Part shown: piece after piece, positions 53,185 through 61,748 of the stretch | Position numbering within the stretch: the stretch's first letter is position 1 | How the letters are laid out: each line of letters opens with the position of its first letter | Assembly: GCF_020251205.1 (NCBI RefSeq) | Contig: NZ_JAIWYX010000008.1 | Coordinates: 186,001-250,000, forward strand | From: Arthrobacter sp. M4 | GTDB lineage: Bacteria; Actinomycetota; Actinomycetes; Actinomycetales; Micrococcaceae | Length of the DNA stretch: 64,000 nt | Direction of reading: 5' to 3' | Translations under genes and position numbers: made by a program | The notes under the pieces: model-generated | What the model was told of the DNA's origin: nothing | Seen by the model: the letters and a program-made list of their open reading frames with translations, nothing else | Databases searched by the model: none

Positions 53185-53456
53185 ATGACGACACACAACA
53201 CCAAGACATGGATTATCACAGGCGCCAGTGCAGGCCTCGGCCTGGCGCTCGCCGAGGCCGCTTTGGAGGCAGGGGAGCGCGTGGTCGGCACGGCCCGGCG
53301 AATCGGGCGCTTCGATTCACTCAAAGCGCAATACGGTGATCGCTTGCTGGCCGTGGAACACGATGTGCGGGATACGGCAGTGGCCGCCGCGGTTGTGGAG
53401 AAGGCCGTAGCCGCGTTTGGGCGAGTTGATGTGCTGGTCAACAACGCGGGTGCGGA
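53185..53456 (+). pseudogene. Truncated short-chain dehydrogenase (N-terminal ~90 residues)
   Basis: Starts well (MTTHNTKTWIITGASAGLGL, cofactor motif TGxxxGxG; DVLVNNAG at the end of the Rossmann half) but similarity stops after NNAG near 53456. The catalytic Ser-Tyr-Lys half is missing, and the frame runs on antisense to the LacI gene. A deletion or rearrangement has cut it seven bases from the end of that gene. Confidence 0.8.
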
Positions 53457-53463
53457 GCCGCCC

Positions 53464-54510
53464 CTAAGCCGCCGAAACTTGCCCGGCTGCCGGGGCCGCC
53501 GTCGAACCCCTCACGATCAACTCCGTGCCAAGTTCGATCCGCTCGGGCATGTTCTCTTCGCCGTCCAAGTGCCGCAGCAGCGTCCGCATGGCCGTTTCCG
53601 CCATTTGCACCACTGGCTGGCGAATCGTGGTCAGCCCGGGTTCTACCCACTCAGCCGCGGGGATATCGTCGAAGCCCACGATGCTGATGTCCTCGGGGAT
53701 GCGGAGGCCTGCCTTGCGCACAGACCGGTAGGCGCCGAAGGCCTGCGCGTCGTTCCCGGCGAAGATGGCGGTGGGGCGGGAATCCAGCGCCAGCAATTCT
53801 TCAGTGGCCGTCTCACCTGCCTCCGTAGAGAAGTCTCCGGGCACCATAAGGGATTTGTCCACCGCGACACCGCGGGCCCTGTGGGCAGCCAGGAAGCCGT
53901 CCTCGCGGGCGCTGCTGCACTGTAGGTCCTCGCGTCCCCCGATCATGGCAATCCTCGTGTGCCCAAGGCTGAGCAAGTATTCGGTGGCGGAGTAGGCACC
54001 CTTCCAGTTCGCCGCTCCGATGGTGGTGAGATCCGGCCCGGGCTGACCAACGGGATCAATCAAAACCACCGGCATGCCCAGGGACTTGATGCGCCGAATC
54101 TGCTTGGGATCCAAGTCGTAGACGGCTAGCAACAAGCCGTCGGACTTGCGTTCAGCGAGGTTGGACAGCCAGGCCCGGGTCCGCGAACCGTCGATGGAGA
54201 GGCTGCTGACCACGGTCCCGTAGCCTGCTTCCTGTGCCACGTTCTCCACGCCTTCGATGATCTCACGCGCCCATTCCGACCCCAGGCCTGGGAATACCAG
54301 GTCAATGAGCCCGGCCTTTTTGCTGCGCCGAGTGGGCCGCCTCGCATAGCCGCGTCGGGCAATGATTTCCTCGACGCGCTGACGGGTTTCCGCGGCAACG
54401 TGGGCATGACCGTTGAGCACCTTGGAAACCGTGGGCACTGATACACCGGCTTCACGCGCGATTTCGCTGATTGTTGCCCGGCTGGTGCCTTCTTCTGCCA
54501 ACCCCACCAT
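53464..54510 (-). CDS. LacI-family regulator of the cupin/PmoA-like/GH3 cluster
   Basis: 348 residues from the ATG at 54510 (MVGLAEEGTSRATISEIARE); a GTG one codon later and a TTG at 54501 are alternatives, since GGGG sits tight against the ATG. DNA-binding domain ATISEIAREAGVSVPTVSKVLNGHAHVAAETRQRVEEIIARRGYARRP, then a full effector domain (LIDLVFPGLGSEWAREIIEGVENVAQEAGYG, AIFAGNDAQAFGAYRSVRKAGLRIPEDISIVGFDD). It follows the cupin gene by four bases and is last in the minus-strand operon. The GAAACTA/TAGTTTC palindrome before the GH3 gene is a candidate target. Confidence 0.93.
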   Translation of the reverse strand: MVGLAEEGTSRATISEIAREAGVSVPTVSKVLNGHAHVAAETRQRVEEIIARRGYARRPTRRSKKAGLIDLVFPGLGSEWAREIIEGVENVAQEAGYGTVVSSLSIDGSRTRAWLSNLAERKSDGLLLAVYDLDPKQIRRIKSLGMPVVLIDPVGQPGPDLTTIGAANWKGAYSATEYLLSLGHTRIAMIGGREDLQCSSAREDGFLAAHRARGVAVDKSLMVPGDFSTEAGETATEELLALDSRPTAIFAGNDAQAFGAYRSVRKAGLRIPEDISIVGFDDIPAAEWVEPGLTTIRQPVVQMAETAMRTLLRHLDGEENMPERIELGTELIVRGSTAAPAAGQVSAA

Positions 54511-54514
54511 CCCC

Positions 54515-55303
54515 TTAGCCCATCGTGTCACTGCCCTCCGTGCCCGCTGATGCGTCGCCAGCGTCGGAAACGTTCCACGTCTCGATGCGTCCACACATAC
54601 CGTATTTCCTGTGTGGTTCCCGCGCTCCGATTCTAGTTTGCGCCTCCGAAAGAAAGAAACTTTCTGCCGATTTTAGGGACATTAAATTCCGTCGAGTGAA
54701 TGCTGCCTGCAGTTCCGCGCCGCGCTCTACACGATCACGCCACAGCTCGGTCCGGGCGGAAACCAGCCCCGCCGTGGCGGCGAGGAACGCCCTCAAAGCA
54801 GCGCCGCCGTCGTTCTTGGTAGCCTCACGCAGCCGGAGGTAACCGTCCAGCGCAAGGTCCCGACGACGGCGCGCGGCCGCCTCCGCGCGGACGTCGCCAC
54901 GATCCGCGTTACTTAGCGGCAGCGCCGCGGCAGCCGCGTATGCCTCCGGCGACGCGAGGCAGGAAGGCGGAAAGGTCATGACTGCGTCGCCATTCTCAGG
55001 CAGCCCCGCGTTCTGCATCACCACCAGGACGCTGAGGTCGCCGGAATCGTTGACGGCCCGGTGGATCGTGCCGGGAGTGAACCATACGGTGACGCCGGGT
55101 TCCAAAGGTGTGCTGGCGAAACCGGATGTGCTGAGAGTTTCAAGTCGCCCGCTGCCGCTAAGCACCACGTATGCCTCACTGGAAGCGGTGTGCATGTGCG
55201 GAGCGCCGCCGCACTTGCCGTCAGCGGCAGGCCAGTCATAGATACTGACCCTGGAGACTGCCGTGGCTCCGGGAAACGTCGTGAAGGGAGAAGTGGAGGT
55301 CAC
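54515..55303 (-). CDS. Cupin-domain protein
   Basis: 262 residues. The N-terminal cupin core has GGAPHMHTASSEAYVVLSGSGRLET (cupin motif 1, HxH and Glu) and PGVTVWFTPGTIHRAVNDSGDLSVLVVMQNAG (motif 2 with His). The remaining 150 residues are helical and Arg/Ala rich (AAARRRRDLALDGYLRLREATKNDGGAALRAFLA) with no family recognised. Cupins bind sugars or metals and may isomerise sugars, so a role in processing the sugar of this cluster is possible. It overlaps the PmoA-like gene by four bases (ATGA). Confidence 0.85.
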   Translation of the reverse strand: MTSTSPFTTFPGATAVSRVSIYDWPAADGKCGGAPHMHTASSEAYVVLSGSGRLETLSTSGFASTPLEPGVTVWFTPGTIHRAVNDSGDLSVLVVMQNAGLPENGDAVMTFPPSCLASPEAYAAAAALPLSNADRGDVRAEAAARRRRDLALDGYLRLREATKNDGGAALRAFLAATAGLVSARTELWRDRVERGAELQAAFTRRNLMSLKSAESFFLSEAQTRIGAREPHRKYGMCGRIETWNVSDAGDASAGTEGSDTMG

Positions 55304-56277
55304 CTAGATGCCCACTCCGCCAGCGCAGTCTTCGCGGTCGCTGCATACTCAGTAGCGCGTGCGGCATCCGAGGCGCCGTCGGCGACTACGACGGCAAAGC
55401 GGTAGCTGAGCGAACCGCCGTCGGGGACTGGGACCACCTCGCTGAAGAACGGCGCAGAACCAACACAGCCGAACGGCTCAGACCGCACGAACCATTGGTT
55501 CGGGTAGCCCGGATTGGCAGCATCTTCAATGAACGTCAGGCTCGATTTCCGGCAGTGCCCGTCGTGCTGGCCAGTGAAGGAGAGCCAAGGAACACGTGTG
55601 CCGCGCAGGGCATCGGCGCCCGCTCCTTCGGGGGACAGGACTTCTCCGCCGGTGAAGGACCTCGGGCCGCGCCAGAAAAGGCCCCCGTATCCCGCGTTGT
55701 CGCGGCCCTCCGTGGTGGGACTGCCGATTGACAGGCGATCGCCGCTGCTGTTGGTCATGGTGGTTTCGAACAGCAGCGCCCAAGCGTCTTCAAGAAGCTG
55801 GACCGCGAATTGCCGCTTCTCCGCCATTACATCGGCGCCCTGCTGGCTGAGCCAGCTCAGGGTTTCGGAAACGCTGAGGCGCTCGCCGAGTTCGACGACG
55901 GGAGGCCCGCCGACGGGCTCACCTGCGGCTTTCGCGCCGGGCACGGCGTTGAACGCGTCGTGGTGCATGCTGCCGTTGTTATCCAGATTGGCGTAACCGG
56001 TTTGCCGTGTGTAGGTGGCGCCGCCCCAGAAATTGTGGTTGCCGACGTTGGGCAGCGCCCAGGACAGGCCTTTGTGCCACACATGATCCCAGGGCCTGAA
56101 GATGCTGACCTCGTCGCCGCCGAGCGTAGTCAGCGGGTGGAAGTAGGGCCGGGGGCTCTCGTACTGGTCATCGTCGGGGAGGTAGACGTAGCGGACTATC
56201 TGCGTGTCGCCGACGGTGAATTCAAGTGCTGTTCCGTCGTCGGTCCAGCGGAGGCTGGTGGCTGTTGTTATTGTCAT
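55300..56277 (-). CDS. DUF6807 / PmoA-like family protein
   Basis: 325 residues from the ATG at 56277 with an AAGGA site. It has the family's WDHVWHKGLSWALPNVGNHNFWGGATYTR region with conserved His and Trp, ERLSVSETLSWLSQQGADVMAEKRQF, the YGGLFWRGPRSFTGGEV block and VPWLSFTGQHDG. Databases call such proteins methane oxygenase PmoA, but they have no relation to particulate methane monooxygenase; the beta-sandwich resembles galactose mutarotase-like folds. Co-occurrence with Gfo/Idh/MocA, cupin and LacI genes suggests sugar-related catalysis. Confidence 0.85.
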   Translation of the reverse strand: MTITTATSLRWTDDGTALEFTVGDTQIVRYVYLPDDDQYESPRPYFHPLTTLGGDEVSIFRPWDHVWHKGLSWALPNVGNHNFWGGATYTRQTGYANLDNNGSMHHDAFNAVPGAKAAGEPVGGPPVVELGERLSVSETLSWLSQQGADVMAEKRQFAVQLLEDAWALLFETTMTNSSGDRLSIGSPTTEGRDNAGYGGLFWRGPRSFTGGEVLSPEGAGADALRGTRVPWLSFTGQHDGHCRKSSLTFIEDAANPGYPNQWFVRSEPFGCVGSAPFFSEVVPVPDGGSLSYRFAVVVADGASDAARATEYAATAKTALAEWASR

Positions 56278-56356
56278 GGATCCTTCGCTTCGGTTGCTTG
56301 GGCTCTTGGCCCGGGCGCGATGGTGTGGGGAGCGCGGAGGCCCGCGCACGGTCGAC

Positions 56357-57511
56357 TTAAATCGATGCTGGAGCGGCCTCAGCCAAAGATGCCGATGCCA
56401 GAGCGGATTCCGCCAACACCCGCGTGCCCAGGCCGTTTCCATCCATGCCCCCATAGAAGTCGTGCCCGGGCACTATCTCGCCCCGGCGGACCGGGGAGCC
56501 GGTGAACGCGGACGCGTAAATTGCGGTGGCGAACTCAAGCGTGTCCCGTGAATCTTCAAGGGACACCGGAAGCGGCCCGCTGCTGTTTGTGCCTTCGTCC
56601 AAAGCGTCATACATCGCGAGGAATTGGGCGGCGTGGCCGCTGCCGCGCTCCAGCGACTGCGATGCCCACGCGTCCGCCACGGATTCTTCACTCCCCGGCG
56701 CAGCGGTGACGGTCCAGTTATCCGTGGAATAGCCATATAGGTGGGACAGCTCGATGGTGGCGTGTTCGCAATCGATGCGGATGTCAGACGTTTCGCGGGG
56801 GGAGAGCAGGGAGTTGACTACGGTGGCCACTGCGCCGTTTTCGAATCTGACCAATGCAGCAGAGAGGTCCTCCGTAGAAGTCTTTCGGGCTTGCCGGGCT
56901 GCGAGGGCCGTGACTTCCTGCCAAGGGCCGAGCAGGTGGAGGAGCAGGTCGAACTGGTGGATGCCGTGACCCATGGTGGGTCCACCGCCCTCGGCTGCCC
57001 ACGTTCCCCGCCAGGGAAGGTCGAAGTAGCTGTCCGGCCGATACCAAAGAGTGTCACAGCGGGCCACGAGGGCTCGGCCGAATTCCCCGCCCCCGATCAA
57101 CTTGCGGGCTGCCTGCGCAGCATCGCCGAAGCGGTGCTGGAAGACACAGGCGAATTGGGCGCCGCTCACGGCCTTGGCGGATTGGATCCCGTCGAAGTCC
57201 TCGAGGCTGAGCGCCGGCGGCTTCTCCGACAGCACGTGGGCACCGGCCTCAAGGCAGGTGATGGCCTGGTTGATGTGCAACATGGGAGGTGTGCAGAGGT
57301 GGACGATGTCCGGCTTTGCCTCGGCGAGCAGTCTCTCCAGATCCGTATAGCGGCCGATGATGGAGTATCTCTCAGAGAAGGCCTCGAGCCGTGCCTGGTC
57401 GACGTCGCACGCCGCAACGATCTCCGCCCTTCCGTTGGTCCGGGCCAGATTCTCCGCATGAACTCCAGCGATCCCTCCGGTGCCAACGATGGCCACCCTG
57501 TATGTTCGCAT
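56357..57511 (-). CDS. Gfo/Idh/MocA-family oxidoreductase
   Basis: 384 residues with MRTYRVAIVGTGGIAGVHAENLARTNGRAEIVAACDVD (dinucleotide fold), AGAHVLSEKPPALSLEDFD (EKPxx motif) and a substrate domain with EGGGPTMGHGIHQFDLLLHLLGPWQEV. First gene of the minus-strand operon that continues with the PmoA-like, cupin and LacI genes. It differs clearly from the family member at 30762. Substrate unknown; divergence from a GH3 glycosidase suggests it acts on a released sugar. Confidence 0.92.
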   Translation of the reverse strand: MRTYRVAIVGTGGIAGVHAENLARTNGRAEIVAACDVDQARLEAFSERYSIIGRYTDLERLLAEAKPDIVHLCTPPMLHINQAITCLEAGAHVLSEKPPALSLEDFDGIQSAKAVSGAQFACVFQHRFGDAAQAARKLIGGGEFGRALVARCDTLWYRPDSYFDLPWRGTWAAEGGGPTMGHGIHQFDLLLHLLGPWQEVTALAARQARKTSTEDLSAALVRFENGAVATVVNSLLSPRETSDIRIDCEHATIELSHLYGYSTDNWTVTAAPGSEESVADAWASQSLERGSGHAAQFLAMYDALDEGTNSSGPLPVSLEDSRDTLEFATAIYASAFTGSPVRRGEIVPGHDFYGGMDGNGLGTRVLAESALASASLAEAAPASI

Positions 57512-57820
57512 TCCTGAACACCTTTGCTCCGAGTTTCGGGATCCAATTGCCGAAACTTTCTTGATTGTTCCAATGACCTCTGCGCCTCAGTTGGGGCCGG
57601 CACCATTCTCGTTGCTTGCCAAAATCGGGCCTTCTGACGCGTGAAAGGGCATTTCCGCAGCAAATGACGGGGTCTGTGGTGTGGCCGGTTGAGATAACCC
57701 TAGGGAGACCAAATCCCGAAAGTCAATGGAAAGTTGACTAGAAACTAACTGATAGTTTCTGATACTTTCTTATTCAATTCCACTAGTCATCCAGAACGAG
57801 CCACTCAGCAGGAGCAGCCA
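57512..57820. other. 309-bp divergent regulatory region (oxidoreductase operon / GH3)
   Basis: No gene here. It holds CCGAAACTTTCTTG (57550-57563) near the oxidoreductase start and a cluster of GAAA/TTTC boxes at 57718-57770 near the GH3 start, including the palindrome annotated separately. The AT content is above that of the surrounding genes, as expected for two back-to-back promoters. Confidence 0.6.
57740..57760. promoter_or_regulatory. Palindromic operator upstream of GH3 gene
   Basis: AGAAACTA (57740-57747) pairs exactly with TAGTTTCT (57753-57760) around ACTGA. A TTGACT at 57734 overlaps it and could be the -35 box. GAAAC/GTTTC arms suit a LacI-type repressor, presumably that at 53464-54510. 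Confidence 0.6.
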
Positions 57821-60271
57821 GTGAGCAGTGACGTCGCCGAGCAACAGACTCTTCCGCGCGAATCGCGGGAGGCCGTCGTCGAGCGCCTCATCAAGGAGAT
57901 GACCCTAGACGAAAAGCTCGCCCAGCTGGTGGGCGTCTGGGTCAATGCGTCCACTGATGGCTCCGACGTTGCCCCTCTGCAAAGCCAGCTGGCTGGCGAC
58001 AAGCGCTCGTGGGATGAGGTGATCGCCGACGGCCTGGGCCAGATCACTCGCATGTACGGGACTGCGCCGCTGGAACCCGAAGCTGGCGCCCGGGCCCTCG
58101 CCAAGGCGCAGGCGCAGATTATGGCGGCTTCACGGTTCGGCATTCCCGCCCAGGTCCACGAGGAGTGCCTCGCCGGTCTCGCCGCGTGGAAGGCCACCGC
58201 GTTTCCCGTGCCACTGGCGTGGGGTGCCACCTTCAACCCGGCGCTAGTCCGCGACATGGCGGAACGGATCGGCGCCACGATGCGCGGTCTGGGGATCCAC
58301 CAGGGGCTGGCACCGGTGCTAGATGTCGTCCGGGATCTGCGCTGGGGACGGGTCGAGGAGACCATCGGCGAGGATCCGTACCTTGTTGGTACACTCGCCA
58401 CGGCCTATGTCCTGGGGCTCGAGCAGGCTGGCATCGTCTCCACGCTCAAGCATTTTGTGGGCTATTCCGCCTCCCGCGCCGGCCGCAACCACGCCCCCGT
58501 GTCCATGGGGCCACGCGAACTCGCCGACGTTATGCTGCCGCCGTTCGAAATTGCCCTGCGCCACGGTGGCGCGCGTTCCGTGATGCACGCGTATACGGAG
58601 ATCGACGGCGTCCCCGCCGCTGCGAACCGCGAGTTGCTCACCGAACTTCTCCGGCAACAGTGGGCCTTCGAGGGGACGGTAGTTGCTGACTACTTTGGGG
58701 TAGCTTTCCTCCAGTTGACCCACCGCGTAGCCGCCGACGGCGAAGCAGCAGCCGCCCTGGCCCTCGAGGCCGGAGTCGACGTCGAACTGCCCACGGTGAA
58801 CTGTTACGGGGAGCCGCTCCGGCGGGCGGTGCTGTCGGGCACAGTTTCCGAGGAGCTTGTGGACCGCGCACTACGCCGTGTCCTCACGCAAAAGTACGAC
58901 GTCGGATTGCTGAATCCGGACTACCGCCCGGAGCCGCTGTGCCTCTCAGAAGGTCCGATCGACCTCGACCCGAGGGAAAACAGGCTGCTCGCCCGCGAGC
59001 TCGGTGCGCAGTCGTTGGTGCTGCTCACCAACGGGCGACCGGGCCACGAACCGATCCTGCCGCTGCGCGCCGCCGGGCTTACCGGTGTTTGGGGCGCGGA
59101 CGCCGGGGCTGTCGGCATCGGGCCGGTTGGCGCTGCAAGGCCCGACGGCGGGGCTGCCGCACGTGGAGGTGCCAACGTCGGACGCCTCGGCATCGTGGGC
59201 CCACTCGCGGACGATCCCTTCGCCATGCTGGGCTGCTACTCCTTCGACGCCCACGTTGGTGCGTCGCATCCTGAGGTTCCCCTCGGCGTAGAGATCCCAA
59301 CGGTGGCTGACGTTGCTGCAGCCCGCTTCGACAGCGTGACCGTTGCCGCCACGGGAACCTGCGAGGCTGCGAGCGATGAGGAAATATCCCTCGCCTCCGG
59401 GGTGGTCCCCTGCGTGGATACCTGCGTTGTGGTGGTCGGGGACAACGCCGGGCTCTTTGGCCGGGGCACTTCCGGTGAGGGCAATGACGCCCCGGACCTG
59501 AAACTTCCCGGTAGACAACACGAACTACTGTCAGCGGTCCTGGATGCAGCCGCTGCGACGGGCACCAGGGTAGTGATCGTTGTCCTCAGCGGCCGCCCGT
59601 ATGCCTTGGGCGACTTTGTGGATCGCGCAGATGCCATAGTCCAGGGCTTCTTCCCGGGGGAGGACGGCGCGGAGGCATTGTGGGACGTTCTGTGTGGGGA
59701 AACGAACCCCTCGGGCAGGCTTCCCGTGTCCATGCCGCGGACGCCCGGTGGCCAGCCCGGCACGTACCTGCACAGCGCGCTCGGCGGAAGGACCGAGGTC
59801 AGTGCCTTGGATCCTTCTCCTCTTTTCGGCTTCGGTCATGGGCTGAGCTACACGAGCTTCGAATATACCGGTCACGAGTGCAGCGCTTCCACGATGTCCA
59901 CCGACGGTACCGCCGTCGTGTCCGTCACTGTGACCAATACCGGACAACTGGACGGGGCCGACGTCGTGCAACTCTACTTGGAAGATCCAGTGGCCGAGGT
60001 GACCCGGCCGGTTAAGGAGCTGATCGGCTATGCGCGCGTGGAACTCACCGCGGGAGAGTCGGCGCGCGTTTCATTTGCAGTCCATGCAGATCGCTTCTCG
60101 TTTACTGGTGCCTCCCTACAACGTGTGGTGACGCCGGGAGAGGTACGGCTGCACGTGTCCCGCTCCTGCACGGATGAGGTGTTCACGCATACTGTCCTGG
60201 TCGAGGGCCCGGTACGGCGAGTTGGCTTCGAGCGGGAAATGTTGACACCCGTGGAGGTCACGCCGCTCTAG
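57821..60271 (+). CDS. Glycoside hydrolase family 3 beta-glucosidase/beta-xylosidase
   Basis: 816 residues, GTG start with a GGAGCAG site. GH3 N-terminal barrel with ETIGEDPYLVGTLATAYVLGLEQAG and TLKHFVGYSASRAGRNHAPVSMGPREL (KHF motif), and the nucleophile Asp at residue 290 in VVADYFGV. The second domain has the acid/base Glu at about residue 553 in GTSGEGNDAPDLKLPG, then SGRPYALGDF and FFPGEDGAEALWDVL. A C-terminal fibronectin-III-like domain completes it. No signal peptide, so it acts on imported oligosaccharides or glycosides. Glucosidase and xylosidase cannot be told apart. Confidence 0.94.
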   Translation: MSSDVAEQQTLPRESREAVVERLIKEMTLDEKLAQLVGVWVNASTDGSDVAPLQSQLAGDKRSWDEVIADGLGQITRMYGTAPLEPEAGARALAKAQAQIMAASRFGIPAQVHEECLAGLAAWKATAFPVPLAWGATFNPALVRDMAERIGATMRGLGIHQGLAPVLDVVRDLRWGRVEETIGEDPYLVGTLATAYVLGLEQAGIVSTLKHFVGYSASRAGRNHAPVSMGPRELADVMLPPFEIALRHGGARSVMHAYTEIDGVPAAANRELLTELLRQQWAFEGTVVADYFGVAFLQLTHRVAADGEAAAALALEAGVDVELPTVNCYGEPLRRAVLSGTVSEELVDRALRRVLTQKYDVGLLNPDYRPEPLCLSEGPIDLDPRENRLLARELGAQSLVLLTNGRPGHEPILPLRAAGLTGVWGADAGAVGIGPVGAARPDGGAAARGGANVGRLGIVGPLADDPFAMLGCYSFDAHVGASHPEVPLGVEIPTVADVAAARFDSVTVAATGTCEAASDEEISLASGVVPCVDTCVVVVGDNAGLFGRGTSGEGNDAPDLKLPGRQHELLSAVLDAAAATGTRVVIVVLSGRPYALGDFVDRADAIVQGFFPGEDGAEALWDVLCGETNPSGRLPVSMPRTPGGQPGTYLHSALGGRTEVSALDPSPLFGFGHGLSYTSFEYTGHECSASTMSTDGTAVVSVTVTNTGQLDGADVVQLYLEDPVAEVTRPVKELIGYARVELTAGESARVSFAVHADRFSFTGASLQRVVTPGEVRLHVSRSCTDEVFTHTVLVEGPVRRVGFEREMLTPVEVTPL

Positions 60272-60286
60272 GGAAACCGCCTCGGG

Positions 60287-60778
60287 TTACAGAGGAACCT
60301 TCGTGCCCAGGTGCAGCTGCAACTGCGCAGTTAGGCGCGCCACTGAGAGCCCTAGTCCTTCGTGGGAGACAATTCGCAGACCGGTGAGGCCCAAACGCTC
60401 GTCCCAAGCCTCCGCAAAGTAGTTGTGCCTGCGGATATTGCTGATAACCAGGCTTAGCGAAACACCTGGCACATCGAGCAGCAGCCGATCCATTTCCTCT
60501 GCGTTCAATTCGCTATTTTCTCGAAGCGACTGAAGATACGCTCCCGCCGTTTGGTCAATGACCGTTGGCACCTTGGGCACCACGACGGTGCCGTGCGGAG
60601 CACCGGCGTAAATTGTCGCCCCGGACGCGGAAGAGAGCGCCCAGTAGGATGACCCGTCTGTCGTGTTGACGGCATAGAACCGGTCTGGCGAGACGGCCAA
60701 TACTTCTTCTATGCCCTTCTTCTCGGAGAAGAGCGTACGGGTTACGGGGCGGGGCCTGCCTGCGTGTGTCCAACTCAT
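60287..60778 (-). CDS. Unrecognised 163-residue protein
   Basis: The frame runs from 60886, but the ATG at 60778 (MSWTHAGRPRPVTRTLFSEK) is the most credible start. The sequence reads as a folded soluble protein (IEEVLAVSPDRFYAVNTTDGSSYWALSSASGATIYAG, then VVVPKVPTVIDQTAGAYLQSLREN). The C-terminal half is charged and ends LHLGTKVPL. No domain recognised, no signal peptide. It converges on the GH3 gene with 15 bases between stops. Somewhat lower codon bias than its neighbours suggests acquisition or relaxed selection. Confidence 0.5.
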   Translation of the reverse strand: MSWTHAGRPRPVTRTLFSEKKGIEEVLAVSPDRFYAVNTTDGSSYWALSSASGATIYAGAPHGTVVVPKVPTVIDQTAGAYLQSLRENSELNAEEMDRLLLDVPGVSLSLVISNIRRHNYFAEAWDERLGLTGLRIVSHEGLGLSVARLTAQLQLHLGTKVPL

Positions 60779-61088
60779 GCCCAGGAACCTTCGCGGGCGC
60801 TGGCCGGAATGCTTGTGTTGGATGCATTGGGAAAGGGCCGGTGAAACTTGAGCAGGCGCGGAGGCGGGCACGACAAAGTTCCTCAAATGAGAAGGCTGGG
60901 GTTACGCCTAATTCTATCGGTCCAGTGGGCAATTCTTGGCGAAAATTCTCCCTTGGAGGTGTACGGGCGGCGTGATTATGGACACCTCGCGATTTAACTC
61001 AGAACATGCCCCCCGCCTACCGGTGATTGGCTTGCTGATTCGAGCCTGAAGTAGGGTCAACTCGTTCCCCCTGGGCAGGAGATATTAG
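60779..61088. other. 310-bp region without a supported gene
   Basis: Contains the upstream extension of the 163-residue frame on the minus strand and, near 61074-61084, a CAGGAG ribosome site for the dehydratase fragment. No clear promoter, repeat or RNA structure is seen. Confidence 0.45.
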
Positions 61089-61730
61089 ATGCAGACCCTT
61101 ACCTTCGCCGAGATAAAAGCCGCCTCGGAGCGCATCGCGGATCGGGTCCGGCCAGTTGTTGTGGCGCCGGCGGACGCCGGGTCTGTTATCACAGCGGAAC
61201 CTGGTGGGCGATGCAATGTGTATTTTGCCCTGGAATTCATGCAGCACACCGGCACGTTTAAAGCGCGGGGCGCCCAGAACTTCATCCAAGCGCATCGCGA
61301 CGCCGGTACCCTCCCCGATGCCGGCGTCACCATTGCTTCGGGCGGCAACGCCGGAATGGCGTGCGCCTGGGCTGCTCGGGAACAAGGAGTCAGGGCGACT
61401 GTTTTCCTGCCGATTGGAGCACCAGCTGTTAAGGTCTCGCGGCTCCGTGGCTATGGCGCCGATGTTCGGCTTGTCGGATCCGAGTACGCCGAGGCTCTGG
61501 CGGCATGTCAGGAATTCGCTGCCTCAACTGGCGCACTTGCTTCCCACGCTTACGATCACCCGCTCATCGCAGCCGGAGCCGGCACCCTCCTGGAAGAAAT
61601 ACTCCAGCAGATCCCCGCGCTGGATACGGTTGTGGTGGCCGTTGGTGGCGGAGGACTGTTCTCCGGTGTAGCAACGGCCGCCCAGCACTACGGCTTGCGC
61701 ACTGCGATCTGGTGGCGGCCTACTAGGTAA
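61089..61730 (+). pseudogene. Serine/threonine dehydratase, truncated at C-terminus
   Basis: 213 residues of a fold-type II PLP enzyme that is normally about 310. Present: PLP Lys at residue 58 (HTGTFKARGAQNF), the substrate loop IASGGNAGMACAWAARE, and the phosphate-binding VAVGGGGLFSGVATAAQHYGLRT. Homology ends there; the frame closes after AIWWRPTR near 61728. The whole second half of the large domain is missing, so activity is unlikely. An AGGAG site precedes the ATG, and the gene converges on the DUF624 gene 18 bases away. Confidence 0.75.
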
Positions 61731-61748
61731 GCCAGGTGAACCTTGGCG

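Noticed and set aside
53456..53925. Long C-terminal continuation of the short-chain dehydrogenase frame
   Set aside because: It is antisense to the LacI gene and shows no dehydrogenase motifs.
54651..54665. AGAAAGAAACTTTCT palindrome as another operator
   Set aside because: It lies inside the cupin coding sequence, where the codons explain it.
55300..56277. Particulate methane monooxygenase subunit (PmoA)
   Set aside because: The family name in databases suggests it, but the protein is soluble, has no membrane helices and sits among sugar genes.
57613..57630. TTGCCAAAATCGGG as a fourth copy of the glucuronide-regulon operator
   Set aside because: Only the reversed TTTTGGCAA part matches; the inverted CGNTTGCC half is missing.
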